Assembly: GCF_900182635.1 (NCBI RefSeq)
Contig: NZ_FXTD01000002.1
Span: 124,001-188,000 of the forward strand
Direction of reading: 5' to 3'
DNA: 64,000 bases
DNA from: Halorubrum cibi
GTDB lineage: Archaea; Halobacteriota; Halobacteria; Halobacteriales; Haloferacaceae
Shown: one piece after another, positions 52,670-61,499 of the stretch
Position numbering within the stretch: position 1 is the stretch's first letter
Layout of the letters: each line of letters begins with the position of its first letter
Made by a program: the position numbers and the translations under genes
The notes under the pieces: generated by a model
What the model saw: the letters and a program-made list of their open reading frames with translations, nothing else
What the model was told of the DNA's origin: nothing
Database searches by the model: none

Positions 52670-53479
52670 TCACAGTCGATCGGTCGGATCGAACTTCGGA
52701 CCCTCGTCGCGGTCTCGTCCGTTCGGCTCGCCCGACGTGTTGCCGTCGTCGGGTTCAGATCGCTCGAAACCGGGCGTTTCGATCGTGTCGATGTCCGTCG
52801 ATTCAAGCCCCGAAGCCAATCCGTCTCCGAGTCCGTAGGTGTCTCGAACCGTCCGCGCGAGCATCCCGTCGCGCTCGAAGACGACGTAGACGGCGACGAA
52901 CTCGTGTGCGGCGGGCCGGAGCACGAACACCTCGCGGGGCGCGTCGTCCGCCCGGTTCTCGTTGACTCGATCCACGAGCGGTTCCACCGGGATCCGGGCG
53001 GCTCGAAGCTCCGCGAACGTGTCGGTTCCGGGGCCGTCGGCGAACAGGTAGAGCGCGCCGTTCGGCTCGCCGTCGGTCGAGCGCGTCGTGACCGACCCCA
53101 CCGCCTCGCCGTCGGCGCGGATCCCACGCCACGCGTCGACGGCCGCCTCGAACATCCCCTGAACGTCGTCGCCGAACCGGAATCGACTCTCGCGGACGAC
53201 CGTTACTTCGGCGAATCTCGCGGTGCCGTCCTCCCACGCCAGCGTCGCGTCGACGACGGTGCCGGGATCGAGGTCGGCGATCCGATCGCCGAGTTCACCC
53301 TCGTAGCCGGTTGCCGTCGCGTACAGCGGGTCGTACGCCTCCGCCGCGTCCGGATCGGTCGGGTCGACCGGCCCCTCGGGCAGTTCGACGAGAACGAACT
53401 CGGGTGGACCGTCGCCGCCGTCGACGGGTCGTGACCGGCGGTCGTGGACCCGAAACCGCCCGGTCGTCGTCGGGTTCAT
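52670..53479 (-). CDS. DUF6663-like haloarchaeal protein
   Basis: This 269-aa acidic protein reads FVLVELPEGPVDPTDPDAAEAYDPLYATATGYEG, VVRESRFRFGDDVQGMFEAAVDAW, GALYLFADGPGTDTF and REVFVLRPAAHEFVAVYVVF. I recall it as a conserved haloarchaeal family (DUF6663) of unknown function. The C-terminal 50 residues are disordered. No signal or membrane segment. It is divergent from the methyltransferase gene, with a 23-bp duplication between them. Confidence 0.75.
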   Translation of the reverse strand: MNPTTTGRFRVHDRRSRPVDGGDGPPEFVLVELPEGPVDPTDPDAAEAYDPLYATATGYEGELGDRIADLDPGTVVDATLAWEDGTARFAEVTVVRESRFRFGDDVQGMFEAAVDAWRGIRADGEAVGSVTTRSTDGEPNGALYLFADGPGTDTFAELRAARIPVEPLVDRVNENRADDAPREVFVLRPAAHEFVAVYVVFERDGMLARTVRDTYGLGDGLASGLESTDIDTIETPGFERSEPDDGNTSGEPNGRDRDEGPKFDPTDRL

Positions 53480-53516
53480 ACGGACGGAACGGCCGGTCGT
53501 CGGATAAGCCGGTCGG

Positions 53517-53562
53517 AATCGGATCCGTCGTCGAGGCGGAATCAGATCCGTCGTCGAGGCGG
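53517..53562. repeat. Tandem 23-bp duplication in a divergent promoter
   Basis: Units 53517-53539 and 53540-53562 are identical except for one base (AATCGGATCC against AATCAGATCC). They lie between the DUF6663-like gene and the methyltransferase gene, about 60-100 nt upstream of the latter. Confidence 0.85.
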
Positions 53563-53620
53563 AATCGCCGACCCGGACGGATCCGTGTCGTTATGGGGTC
53601 GGCTCCCCAATCGGCGAGCA

Positions 53621-54244
53621 ATGGGGATCCTCGAGGACAAGTCGAACGCCCGGCTGTTCTACAAGTACCTCTCGAAGGTGTACGACCGGGTGAACCGGTT
53701 CAACTGGAACGACGAGATGCGCTCGGAGGCGCTCTCGTGGCTGGAGTTCGGCGAGGACGACCGCGTACTCGACGTGGGGTGTGGAACGGGATTCGGTACC
53801 GAGGGGCTGTTGGAACACGCCGAGGACGTCCACGGCCTCGATCAGAGCGTTCACCAGATGGAGAAGGCCTTCGAGAAGTTCGGCAAGCGCGACCGGGTGA
53901 ACTTCTACCGGGGCGACGCGGAGCGGCTCCCCTTCCGCGACGACGCCTTCGACGTGGTCTGGTCGTCCGGCTCGATCGAGTACTGGCCGAACCCCGTCGA
54001 GGGACTCAGGGAGCTCCGGCGCGTCGCGAAGCCGGGCGGACAGGTGCTCGTCGTCGGTCCCGACTACCCGCACAACCGCGTCCTCCAGCGCGTCGCCGAC
54101 GCGATCATGCTGTTTTACGACGAGGACGAGGCCGATCGCATGTTCGAGGAGGCCGGCTACGAGACGTTCGAACACCACATCCAGCGCGCGACCCCCCGGA
54201 GTCCGCGGGCGATCACGACCGTCGCGCGGGTCCCCGAGGAGTAG
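53621..54244 (+). CDS. SAM-dependent methyltransferase (type 11, quinone-methyltransferase-like)
   Basis: This 207-aa class I methyltransferase has the SAM motif VLDVGCGTGFGTEGLL, the acidic loop VHGLDQSVHQ, GDAERLPFRDDAFDVVWSSGSIEYW and LRRVAKPGGQVLVVG. The N-terminus ARLFYKYLSKVYDRVNRFNWND resembles UbiE/MenG and plastid MPBQ/MSBQ methyltransferases. Haloarchaea contain methylated menaquinones, so a quinone substrate is plausible but not shown. Length is normal. Confidence 0.85.
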   Translation: MGILEDKSNARLFYKYLSKVYDRVNRFNWNDEMRSEALSWLEFGEDDRVLDVGCGTGFGTEGLLEHAEDVHGLDQSVHQMEKAFEKFGKRDRVNFYRGDAERLPFRDDAFDVVWSSGSIEYWPNPVEGLRELRRVAKPGGQVLVVGPDYPHNRVLQRVADAIMLFYDEDEADRMFEEAGYETFEHHIQRATPRSPRAITTVARVPEE

Positions 54245-54310
54245 GTCGTCACGCGGAGCCCAGAAAAGGAAGTTGTCGCGGGAGTCCCCGACGCGTCCCG
54301 AACCGGGCGC

Positions 54311-54820
54311 TCATCCCGGACGGGCCGTCGCCTCCAGCGTCGCGATCGGTTGCTCGCGAACGGCGAGCCGCACTTCGATTCGATCGCCGGGAGCGACGTG
54401 GGGATCGTTCGTCCCGGCGATCCGAAACGACGCCGACCCGCCGACGATCCACTCGTCGCCGCTCGCGGCGTTGAACGCCCCGGTCGGTCCGGGCCTGAAG
54501 CCCGCCGCGGAGAAGAACGGCACTGGCGGCTGACGCGCCAGCGGCTCTCCGTTCACGCTGACGCGGACGGACAGATCGTCGACGGGGATCGGATCGCCGC
54601 CGTCGTGGGTGAGCGCGATCCGATCCCCCTCGACTTCCATCGAGATCACGGCGGTCGGGGCCGGTTCGGCGGGCGAACCGATCGTCGTCGCGGCCGTGAC
54701 GCCGGCCGCGAGAACGACGGTCATCGCGACGAGAAGCAGCCCGGCGAGCGGAGCGAGCGCGCGCGCCGAGCGGTGCGGAGCGGACGTGTTCGACGCGTGT
54801 ACTGGAGTTCGGGACGGCAC
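54311..54820 (-). CDS. Type IV pilin-like protein
   Basis: This 169-aa protein has an N-terminal hydrophobic stretch RALAPLAGLLLVAMTVVLAAGV, like the H-domain of haloarchaeal pilins, followed by a beta-rich domain (ISMEVEGDRIALTHDGGDPIPVDDLSVRVSVNGE, DEWIVGGSASFRIAG, GDRIEVRLAV) typical of the archaeal type IV pilin N-terminal family. GTG 54820 lies about 25 nt after TTTTATCC on the minus strand, fitting a leaderless message. The peptidase cleavage site is not obvious. Confidence 0.75.
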   Translation of the reverse strand: MPSRTPVHASNTSAPHRSARALAPLAGLLLVAMTVVLAAGVTAATTIGSPAEPAPTAVISMEVEGDRIALTHDGGDPIPVDDLSVRVSVNGEPLARQPPVPFFSAAGFRPGPTGAFNAASGDEWIVGGSASFRIAGTNDPHVAPGDRIEVRLAVREQPIATLEATARPG

Positions 54821-54868
54821 GGGCCGTCTGGTTCGTGATCGGATAAAAGGGGTCGCCGCCGACGGCGG

Positions 54869-56191
54869 TCACTCGTCGCCGTCCGACTCGGAGTCGCCCG
54901 CGACGTCGTCCGTCACCCGCGGCGTCTCGATGGGGTCGATGTCGTCGATCACGGCGACTCGCGGCTCGTCAACCACGGTGATCCGGTACGGACCGGCCGG
55001 CGAGAGCGTCCGAACCACGCCGTCCTCGTCGGTGTTCCCGATCGTCTCGCTCGGACTGCCGCCGGAGCTCTTCGTCACCGTGATCCCCTCGAGCGGGTCG
55101 CCCGTGGCCGGATCGAGGACCGAGACGGTCACCGGTCCACCGGGGTACGTCCGGTTGACGGTGACGTTGAACCCGTCCTCCGACGTCGACACGGACTCCG
55201 TGTCGGGGAACGCCGAGAGGGACATCCGCTGGTGTTCGAGGAACACCCGCTCCGTGCCGCCGCTGACGAACGTCCGGAGGCTCCCGAAGTCGTGGTCGAC
55301 GGTGATCCGCTGGACCGCCCCCGCACCGAGCGCGTTCGGCTCCCGGAGGTCGGTCGTCTCCGGGTAGCTCTCGATCGTCGCGTTGATCGCGGCTTCGCTT
55401 CCGAGGTCGTCGCCACCGCGGTCCCACCGATCGCGCCGGAACGCCTCCCTGACGTATTGGTCGCCGTCGATCGCGGCGAGGACCAGCGCGTTCGAACTCG
55501 ACTGGACGTGGATCTCGGTTCCCGTCCGATCGCCGCGGACCGTCTCGAGCGCGATCCGCCGGACTGGACCGTCGTACACCTGAAGCCGGACCTGAAGCGC
55601 GCTAACGCGGTCCGGCGTGTTGAACCCGTCCGTCTCCTCGGCGAGCTCGGAGAGCGTGTCGAGCCGGGCGTCGTATTCGCGTGCGAGCGCCGCGATCCGA
55701 ACCAGCTCGTCGAGGAGTTCGCGGTCGGTCAGCTCTCCCGAGGCGTGTGCGTTGATCGCCGTCGTCTGTCGACTGTCGAGGCTCACCTCGTTCTGTTCGA
55801 CCTCGTTTATCGCGGAGAGGATGCGTCGCTGCCGCTCGGCGTTCGTCTCGGCGGATTCGATGCGCCGTACCGCCGTTTCCGTGCGGAGGGCCGCGTCCGA
55901 GTCGCCGACCGCAAGTTCGAGGGACGTGCCGAGGTTGACGCCGCGCCGGTGGCTCGCGACCCGCGGCTCGACGCCGGGCGGCGTCGACAACACGCGGAGC
56001 GTGAAGTTCTCGCCGTGCGTCGAGGCCGGCGCGGTTCCCGGACCGATCGATCCCGTCCAACCGGAGTCGGACCCGGCGACGGCGGGCGACGACGCGGACC
56101 GAACGTCGGTCGACGCCCCGGCAGGGGCGATCCCCGCGGCGATCGAGGAGACGAGGAGGAGAACGGCGAAGACGACCGAGAGGGCTCTCAT
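54869..56191 (-). CDS. Exported haloarchaeal protein with helical and beta-sandwich parts
   Basis: This 440-aa protein starts MRALSVVFAVLLLVSSIAAG, a Sec signal. A helical middle follows (about 95-210, AVRRIESAETNAERQRRILSAINEVEQ), then a mixed domain (GPVRRIALETVRGD) and a C-terminal CARDB/carboxypeptidase-regulatory-like sandwich (PVTVSVLDPATGDPLEGITVT). No catalytic motif is recognised. It is divergent from a membrane-anchored winged-helix protein with a shared 206-nt promoter region, which hints at a functional link. Confidence 0.72.
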   Translation of the reverse strand: MRALSVVFAVLLLVSSIAAGIAPAGASTDVRSASSPAVAGSDSGWTGSIGPGTAPASTHGENFTLRVLSTPPGVEPRVASHRRGVNLGTSLELAVGDSDAALRTETAVRRIESAETNAERQRRILSAINEVEQNEVSLDSRQTTAINAHASGELTDRELLDELVRIAALAREYDARLDTLSELAEETDGFNTPDRVSALQVRLQVYDGPVRRIALETVRGDRTGTEIHVQSSSNALVLAAIDGDQYVREAFRRDRWDRGGDDLGSEAAINATIESYPETTDLREPNALGAGAVQRITVDHDFGSLRTFVSGGTERVFLEHQRMSLSAFPDTESVSTSEDGFNVTVNRTYPGGPVTVSVLDPATGDPLEGITVTKSSGGSPSETIGNTDEDGVVRTLSPAGPYRITVVDEPRVAVIDDIDPIETPRVTDDVAGDSESDGDE

Positions 56192-56397
56192 CGTCGTCGG
56201 CTTCTCCGGCGAGGGTGAAAAACCCACCCCAACTCGGCTGCGGCCTCGGTACGGCCGACGGGATGGAACCCGTCGCCGTCACGACACGAGATCCACCGTC
56301 TGCGGCGGCGAGGATCCGCCGCCGGTGCGGTTCTCGGCGAGTGGAGAGGCCGGCTATAGAAAGCGTTTTGCCCGGGGCGCGAGTGCCCCCGAACTAC

Positions 56398-57732
56398 ATG
56401 CGGAATCCCGCGACCCGCGTTCTCCTCGTCGCGTTCCTCGCCGTTGCCCTCGTGGCCGGATCGGGGATCGTCGTCGGGGAAACCGCACCCTCCATCCACC
56501 CGTCACCGCCGGATTCGACGCACTCGAGCTCGATAGAGACCGGTACGGCAGCGCAGGTCGAGGGGGCGACCGTGCCGACGGGAGAGACGCGGGTACGGAT
56601 CGACTTACAACCGAACCGCGACGCGCGGTGGGAGGTCGTCGTTCGATACGAGTTCGCCGATCCGAACCGAACCGCCGCGTTCGAGGCCGTCGGGGAGCGG
56701 TTCGTGGACGGGGAGGTGGGGCCGTCGCCGGCGCTGTTCGAGCGGTTCGCCGAGGAGGCGAGTCGGAACGCCGACCGCGAGATGTCGGTGGTGGACGTCG
56801 AGCGCGAGTTCGCGGTCATCGAGGATCCCGGAACGGGGAACGAGACCGACGGGACCGGCGGTGATGGAGAGGGAGGAACAGACGGCGACGTCGACGACGA
56901 GAACGTCGCCGCGGCCGGAGAGCTACGGTTGACGTTCGTCTGGACGGACTTCCTCGCGGAGGACGGCGAGTACCTCGTGTTGGGCGACGCGTTGACGACC
57001 ACCGAGAACGGGACCTGGCTCCGGTCGCTTCAATCCGGCCAGACGATCGAGGTGACCACGCCGGAGGGGTTCTCCGTCTCGGGGACGCCGGGCGCGAACG
57101 TGAGACTCGAGGACAACTCGGTGGTCATCGAGGGACCGCGAGTGTTCGCCGACGACGACCGCGTGGCGGTCGTGTACTCGCCGACGTCGGTGCCGGAGAC
57201 CGGTGAAACGCCGCCGTGGACGCTTCTGGCGGCCGCGATCGTCCTCGCCGCTCTCGTCATCGCCGGCGGGCTCATCGGTTATCGACGGTTCGATTCCGGC
57301 GGCGAACCGAACTCCGTCGGCGGATCGAGCGGCCCCGACTCGGGAGCGGCGGCCGGAACCTCGGCGGTCGGCGAGGACGGGGGCGGCTCGGACGCGCAGA
57401 ACGGCGGTGATCCCGCCGCCGAGGGCGAGGACGCGGAACCCGAGGAAGACCTCTCGCTGCTCTCCGACGAGGAGCGCGTCGAGCGCCTGCTCGATCGGAA
57501 CGGCGGGCGGATGCGACAGGCGGACATCGTCGGGGAGACGGGGTGGTCGGACGCGAAGGTCTCCCAGCTCCTCTCGGCGATGGCGGACGAGGGACGGGTC
57601 GAGAAGCTCCGGCTCGGTCGGGAGAACCTGATATCGTTGCCCGACGATCCCGCTGCGGGCGGCCCCGACGAAACCGACGAATCGGGCGGAGCGAGCGGAG
57701 CGGGCGGTTCTTCGAACGCCGACGAGACCTGA
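56398..57732 (+). CDS. Membrane-anchored protein with extracellular domain and cytoplasmic winged helix
   Basis: This 444-aa protein has a Sec signal (VLLVAFLAVALVAGSGIVVG), an extracellular beta domain (about 45-270), one membrane helix (LLAAAIVLAALVIAGGLIGYRRF, about 278-300), an acidic linker and a C-terminal winged helix (RVERLLDRNGGRMRQADIVGETGWSDAKVSQLLSAMADEGRVEKLRLGRENLISL). The layout is that of a one-component signal transducer sensing outside and binding DNA at the membrane. Ligand and targets are unknown. Confidence 0.85.
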   Translation: MRNPATRVLLVAFLAVALVAGSGIVVGETAPSIHPSPPDSTHSSSIETGTAAQVEGATVPTGETRVRIDLQPNRDARWEVVVRYEFADPNRTAAFEAVGERFVDGEVGPSPALFERFAEEASRNADREMSVVDVEREFAVIEDPGTGNETDGTGGDGEGGTDGDVDDENVAAAGELRLTFVWTDFLAEDGEYLVLGDALTTTENGTWLRSLQSGQTIEVTTPEGFSVSGTPGANVRLEDNSVVIEGPRVFADDDRVAVVYSPTSVPETGETPPWTLLAAAIVLAALVIAGGLIGYRRFDSGGEPNSVGGSSGPDSGAAAGTSAVGEDGGGSDAQNGGDPAAEGEDAEPEEDLSLLSDEERVERLLDRNGGRMRQADIVGETGWSDAKVSQLLSAMADEGRVEKLRLGRENLISLPDDPAAGGPDETDESGGASGAGGSSNADET

Positions 57733-57806
57733 TCCGACTCGCCACCCCGGAGCGGCGCCGAGTCCGGAGCCGAGGGTTCAAATCGGAGGCCGGCGAACGG
57801 CCGGGC

Positions 57807-58337
57807 ATGTACGCGGTCGTCGGCTGTAGCCGGTGCGGTAACCTCTGGCTCGTTCGCGACCCGCGAGCGAGCGAGACGGCCCGGTGCTCGCGGTGTGAGA
57901 AGACCCACCGGACCGCGAAGCTCAAACGCTTCTTCGAGTCCGAGGACCGCGACGCGGCCCGCGAGGCGCGTGCGGCCCTGCTCGCGAAGAAACGGGGCGA
58001 CTCGGAGGCCTTCGCGGCGGTCGACCATGTCGCGGAACTCGAACGCGCCGTCGAGGACGCCGGCGTCGACGACCGCGAGTATCTCGAGGCCTCCGGACTC
58101 GACGCCGACGCGGTGTTCGACGCCGGATCGCGCGCGGAGGGGAACGCGGGGTCGACGCCGTCGCGGAAGGAGATCGTTCGAGACGCGGTCGAGGAGGCGG
58201 CCGAGCCGACCGAGGAGGAGATCGTCGCGTACGCGACCGAGCACGGCGTCCCGGCCGACGCCGCACGCGATCTCCTGGAGAAGCTGACCCGCCGCGGGGA
58301 GCTCTCGGAGTCGCGGGGGCGGTACCGGACGCTGTGA
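57807..58337 (+). CDS. DUF5817-like zinc-ribbon protein
   Basis: This 176-aa protein starts MYAVVGCSRCGNLWLV, followed by ARCSRCEKTHRTAKLKRFFESEDRDAAREARAALLAKKRG, a four-cysteine zinc ribbon with a basic helix. The C-terminus (EEIVAYATEHGVPADAARDLLEKLTRRGELSESRGRYR) looks like a small winged helix, as in MCM-type C-termini. I recall this as haloarchaeal DUF5817; it may bind nucleic acid. ATG 57807 matches the conserved start. Confidence 0.8.
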   Translation: MYAVVGCSRCGNLWLVRDPRASETARCSRCEKTHRTAKLKRFFESEDRDAAREARAALLAKKRGDSEAFAAVDHVAELERAVEDAGVDDREYLEASGLDADAVFDAGSRAEGNAGSTPSRKEIVRDAVEEAAEPTEEEIVAYATEHGVPADAARDLLEKLTRRGELSESRGRYRTL

Positions 58338-58398
58338 CTCCGACGGATCCGGTTCGAATCGGACAAAGCACTTACCCCCGGGCCCGGATCGTCAGCGC

Positions 58399-59421
58399 AT
58401 GGACACGCGAAACACCCTCCTGGCGATCGCCGCCGCGGTCGTGCTCGCGGGCGCGGTCGGGATCGTCGCGGTCCCCGACGCCGTCGACGACCCGCGAGCG
58501 GACGCGGAGCGTCCCGGACAGATCGCTCTCGCGGACGTCGTCGTCGCTCCCGGCGAGATCCGCGGAGAGACGGCGACGCTGAACCTCCTCGTCGACCTCG
58601 AACATCGAGGATCGACCGTCGAGAACGTCACCGTTCGCCACCGCGCGATCGACGCTGACTCCGGGTTGCTCGTCGACGAGACGATCGTCGACGTCGGCGA
58701 CGTCGACCGCGAGGGGGAGACGACCGTGAACGGCAGCCTCGACGTGGATCGAGAGGGCGGGTATCGCCTCGAAACGGTGGTCTACGCCGACGGCGAGCGG
58801 CGGAGCGAACGGACCACGCGGGTCGCCGGCGTCTCGGCGCTCACGCCGACGTACGCGGACTCCCCGGTCGAGTTCTCCGACGGGAACGTCTGGCCGACGG
58901 TCGCCGTGAGCGTGGCCGAGACGACGGAGGAGACGGCGACGCTGTCGGTGTCGGTGTCGGTCACGAACCGCGGCGACGACGCCTCCGAGGAGATCGATCT
59001 CCGGCTGCTGCTCCGACAGGCGGAGTCGAACGTGATCGCCGACGAGGCGACCGAGACGGTCGGGTCGGTGCGTCCGGGTCGCACCGCCACGGTGACCACG
59101 ACGCTTGAGGCCCCCGACGGCTACAACTACTACGTCGACGCCGCGCTCTTCGACGACGACGTCCTGATAGACGAGACGCAGGGCGTGGCCAACCTCGATC
59201 CGCAAGAGCGGATCACCGCGAACGAGACGGTCCGGGACGTCTCCTTTGAGATCGAGGACTTCACCGAGGAGACCGGCGACGGCGGCCTCGACGGCGGGGT
59301 CGACGACGGCGCACCGGATCGCGCGGACGGGAGCACCGACGACAGTACGCCCGGCTTCGGCGCCCTCGTCGCGCTCGCCGGACTCCTCGCCGCGGCGCTC
59401 CTCGCACGGAGGTCGTCATGA
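58399..59421 (+). CDS. Surface protein with PGF-CTERM sorting tail
   Basis: This 340-aa protein has a signal (TLLAIAAAVVLAGAVGIVAV), two immunoglobulin-like CARDB-type domains (about 40-150, 160-285; for example TATLNLLVDLEHRGSTVENVTV and TATLSVSVSVTNRGDDASEEI) and an acidic linker. It ends in TPGFGALVALAGLLAAALLARRSS-type tail, a full PGF-CTERM signal processed by archaeosortase. It would be lipid-anchored outside. Its stop overlaps the next gene by 4 nt. Confidence 0.85.
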   Translation: MDTRNTLLAIAAAVVLAGAVGIVAVPDAVDDPRADAERPGQIALADVVVAPGEIRGETATLNLLVDLEHRGSTVENVTVRHRAIDADSGLLVDETIVDVGDVDREGETTVNGSLDVDREGGYRLETVVYADGERRSERTTRVAGVSALTPTYADSPVEFSDGNVWPTVAVSVAETTEETATLSVSVSVTNRGDDASEEIDLRLLLRQAESNVIADEATETVGSVRPGRTATVTTTLEAPDGYNYYVDAALFDDDVLIDETQGVANLDPQERITANETVRDVSFEIEDFTEETGDGGLDGGVDDGAPDRADGSTDDSTPGFGALVALAGLLAAALLARRSS

Positions 59422-59978
59422 GCGACGATCACCTCAACGCGCCGGCGGAGGATCCCACTGACGCGCCGAACGACGCCAGCGACTCACGGAACACCAGCGA
59501 CTCACGGAACACCGACGCCATGACTGACACCCCAGACGGAACGGAGACCGCCTCGACGACGACCGAACCGGCGACCGCCCCCGCGACCGAACCGGCGACC
59601 GCCCCCGCGACCGCTCCGGACGGGGGCACCGCGGAGGACGATCCCGAACCGTCCGAGGAGCGCGGGTCGCGGCTCTCCCGGCTCTCCTCGGACGACCTCC
59701 GCGGGCTGCTCGATCGGATCGGGCTCGCCGCCCTGGTGTTGCTCGCGCTGATCGCGGGCTGGAGCTTCTACAGCCAGACCGGGAGGGCGATCCGGACCTG
59801 GCTCGACCCCGCTTACCATCCGATCGCGCTCGCGGCGTTCAACCTCGCGGTGCTGTTCGTCGCGCTCGCGGGCGTGACCCACCAGCTCTACCGGATCCGC
59901 GTCGGCGACGGGGACGACTCCGAGCCTGCTCCGACTCGAACCGAAGAGCGGCGGACTCCCGAAGACGCGGAACGCTAA
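59418..59978 (+). CDS. Two-helix membrane protein with repetitive disordered N-terminus
   Basis: This 186-aa protein has a disordered first half with short internal repeats: SDSRNT twice and an EPATAPAT-type unit repeated. Then follow two membrane helices, LAALVLLALIAGWSFYSQTG and ALAAFNLAVLFVALAGVTHQLY. No enzyme motif. It overlaps the PGF-CTERM gene by 4 nt, so the pair is co-translated; it may anchor or assist the surface protein. Confidence 0.75.
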   Translation: MSDDHLNAPAEDPTDAPNDASDSRNTSDSRNTDAMTDTPDGTETASTTTEPATAPATEPATAPATAPDGGTAEDDPEPSEERGSRLSRLSSDDLRGLLDRIGLAALVLLALIAGWSFYSQTGRAIRTWLDPAYHPIALAAFNLAVLFVALAGVTHQLYRIRVGDGDDSEPAPTRTEERRTPEDAER

Positions 59979-59995
59979 CCGACCGGTCGATCGGG

Positions 59996-60352
59996 CTATT
60001 CCTCGGGCAGGTCGTCGGTGCCGGCGGGGATCCGCTCGACCTGCCCCGCGAGCGTCGCGGCGTCGGCGGCGACGGTGGATGCCTCGACACCCGCCTCGTC
60101 GGCGACCAGTTGGACGTGCGCCGCGAGCAGCGCGAGCGCACGCAACCCCTCGGACTCGGGGTCGTCGGCGGTTCGCTGGGCGAACGTGGTGTCCACCTCG
60201 CCGTCGCGGACGACGCCGACGTGGACCGCCTCGATCCCGTCGTCGTCGAGGAGGTCGCTGGCGCGCTCGAGTTCGGCGGCGAACTCGTCGTGCTCGTCGC
60301 CGTCGCGGTCCCCGCCGTCGCGTCCCTCGGAGGACTCGTCGTGGTTGCTCAT
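59996..60352 (-). CDS. Small acidic haloarchaeal protein
   Basis: This 118-aa protein has an Asp/Glu/Gly-rich head (about 1-25) and a compact domain: FAAELERASDLLDDDGIEAVHVGVVRDGEVDTTFAQRTADD and GLRALALLAAHVQLVADEAGV. I recognise no family. It lies on the same strand downstream of the Rieske gene with a 122-nt gap. Start 60352 is the first ATG of the conserved-looking part. Confidence 0.65.
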   Translation of the reverse strand: MSNHDESSEGRDGGDRDGDEHDEFAAELERASDLLDDDGIEAVHVGVVRDGEVDTTFAQRTADDPESEGLRALALLAAHVQLVADEAGVEASTVAADAATLAGQVERIPAGTDDLPEE

Positions 60353-60474
60353 GGACGGAGTTCGAGTGAACGAGGGAAAAGCGACTCGCTCCGAGTCGTC
60401 CGATGACGCAACGTCTGGGCGGAAGGTCGTGGCGCGTCTGAGAATGAACGTGGTGGATCGATCGACCGTGCGGT

Positions 60475-61311
60475 CTAGTCTTCCGGGCGCGGCCGCGCGA
60501 CGAACAGCGCCTGCTCGAGCGTGAACGGGTCGTAGCCGGACTGGTGACAGACGCAGTAGGTGCCGTCTCCGACGCCGTAGCGGGAGGACTCCTCGAGCTG
60601 CTTGTAGCCGGGGATACAACAGAAGTGCGTACAGACGTTGAGGTACGCCATGAACCCCTGGTCGGTCGAGGCCTCGATCCACTCGTCCTCCTGGGCGGCC
60701 TCCTCGATCCGCGTCGAGCGGATGACCGTCGCGTTGAGCGACGAGTCGGCGTCCTCGGAGCGCCACGTCACGGCCGCGGGCTTCCCGACGCCGTCGTTGC
60801 CGACGCCGTTGCCCCACGAGTCGTAGTCCTGGAAATCGTCGACGTGGATCCGGTCGCCCCCCTCGTACGTGTCGTCCTGCCACTCGTACTGGCCCGTCTC
60901 CGCGCGGAAGAGGTTGTCCGACTCGAAGTTCGGCGCCACGTTCTCCTGTGACTCCACGCCGCAGTACTGGAACCACGCGCCGGAGTACGTGCGGCCGCCG
61001 AGCTGTTCTTGGGCGACCTCGATCTCCACCCCGTTCTGCTCGATGGTCTGGACCTCGGGCCAGATCCCCTCGATGTACCCCTCGTCGGTGACGCGCACCG
61101 GGATCTGCGGGAGGCCGCGCGGTGCCGGACCGGTCACCTTGGCGATCGTCATCGCCGTGGTCTGCCCGCCGCCGACGCCGCCGGCGGTCGTCAGGGTGTT
61201 CACCGTCACCGACCCGGTCGCGCCGACCCCCGCGAGCGCCGCGCCGCCGACGACGCCCTTGACGAAGCGCCGCCGCCCGGACTCGGCCGGGTACTTGTCG
61301 GACATGCTCAT
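60475..61311 (-). CDS. Rieske iron-sulfur protein (cytochrome bc-type complex)
   Basis: This 278-aa protein has a Tat-type N-terminus (SGRRRFVKGVVGGAALAGVG) that also acts as membrane anchor. The 2Fe-2S Rieske site is CTHFCCIPGYK and CVCHQSGYDPF near the C-terminus (about 237-270). Such proteins pass electrons from menaquinol to a halocyanin or cytochrome. No cytochrome b gene is seen beside it here. Either of two close ATGs (61311, 61305) may be used; CCTTTTTACC about 25 nt upstream is a likely TATA element. Confidence 0.92.
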   Translation of the reverse strand: MSMSDKYPAESGRRRFVKGVVGGAALAGVGATGSVTVNTLTTAGGVGGGQTTAMTIAKVTGPAPRGLPQIPVRVTDEGYIEGIWPEVQTIEQNGVEIEVAQEQLGGRTYSGAWFQYCGVESQENVAPNFESDNLFRAETGQYEWQDDTYEGGDRIHVDDFQDYDSWGNGVGNDGVGKPAAVTWRSEDADSSLNATVIRSTRIEEAAQEDEWIEASTDQGFMAYLNVCTHFCCIPGYKQLEESSRYGVGDGTYCVCHQSGYDPFTLEQALFVARPRPED

Positions 61312-61499
61312 ACGATCGGTTCGGGATGGACCGGTAAAAAGGGTGACGAACCCGCCGGTTCTCCCCGGCTCGGCTCGTGGGCTTCGACGGAGTCGCGGCG
61401 GGCCGTCCCTCGCAAACGATCGTGAGCGTTCACTCGGATCCGAGGCAAACGTTCGGGGATACGGCAGTTTTAACCGGAACCGACCGAAGCGTGTGTGGT

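Noticed and set aside
57770-57785. GGTTCAAATC resembling a tRNA T-loop (and GGTTCGAATC near 58346)
   Set aside because: The stems on either side do not pair over 5 bp, and no acceptor or anticodon arm can be drawn. They sit at promoter positions.
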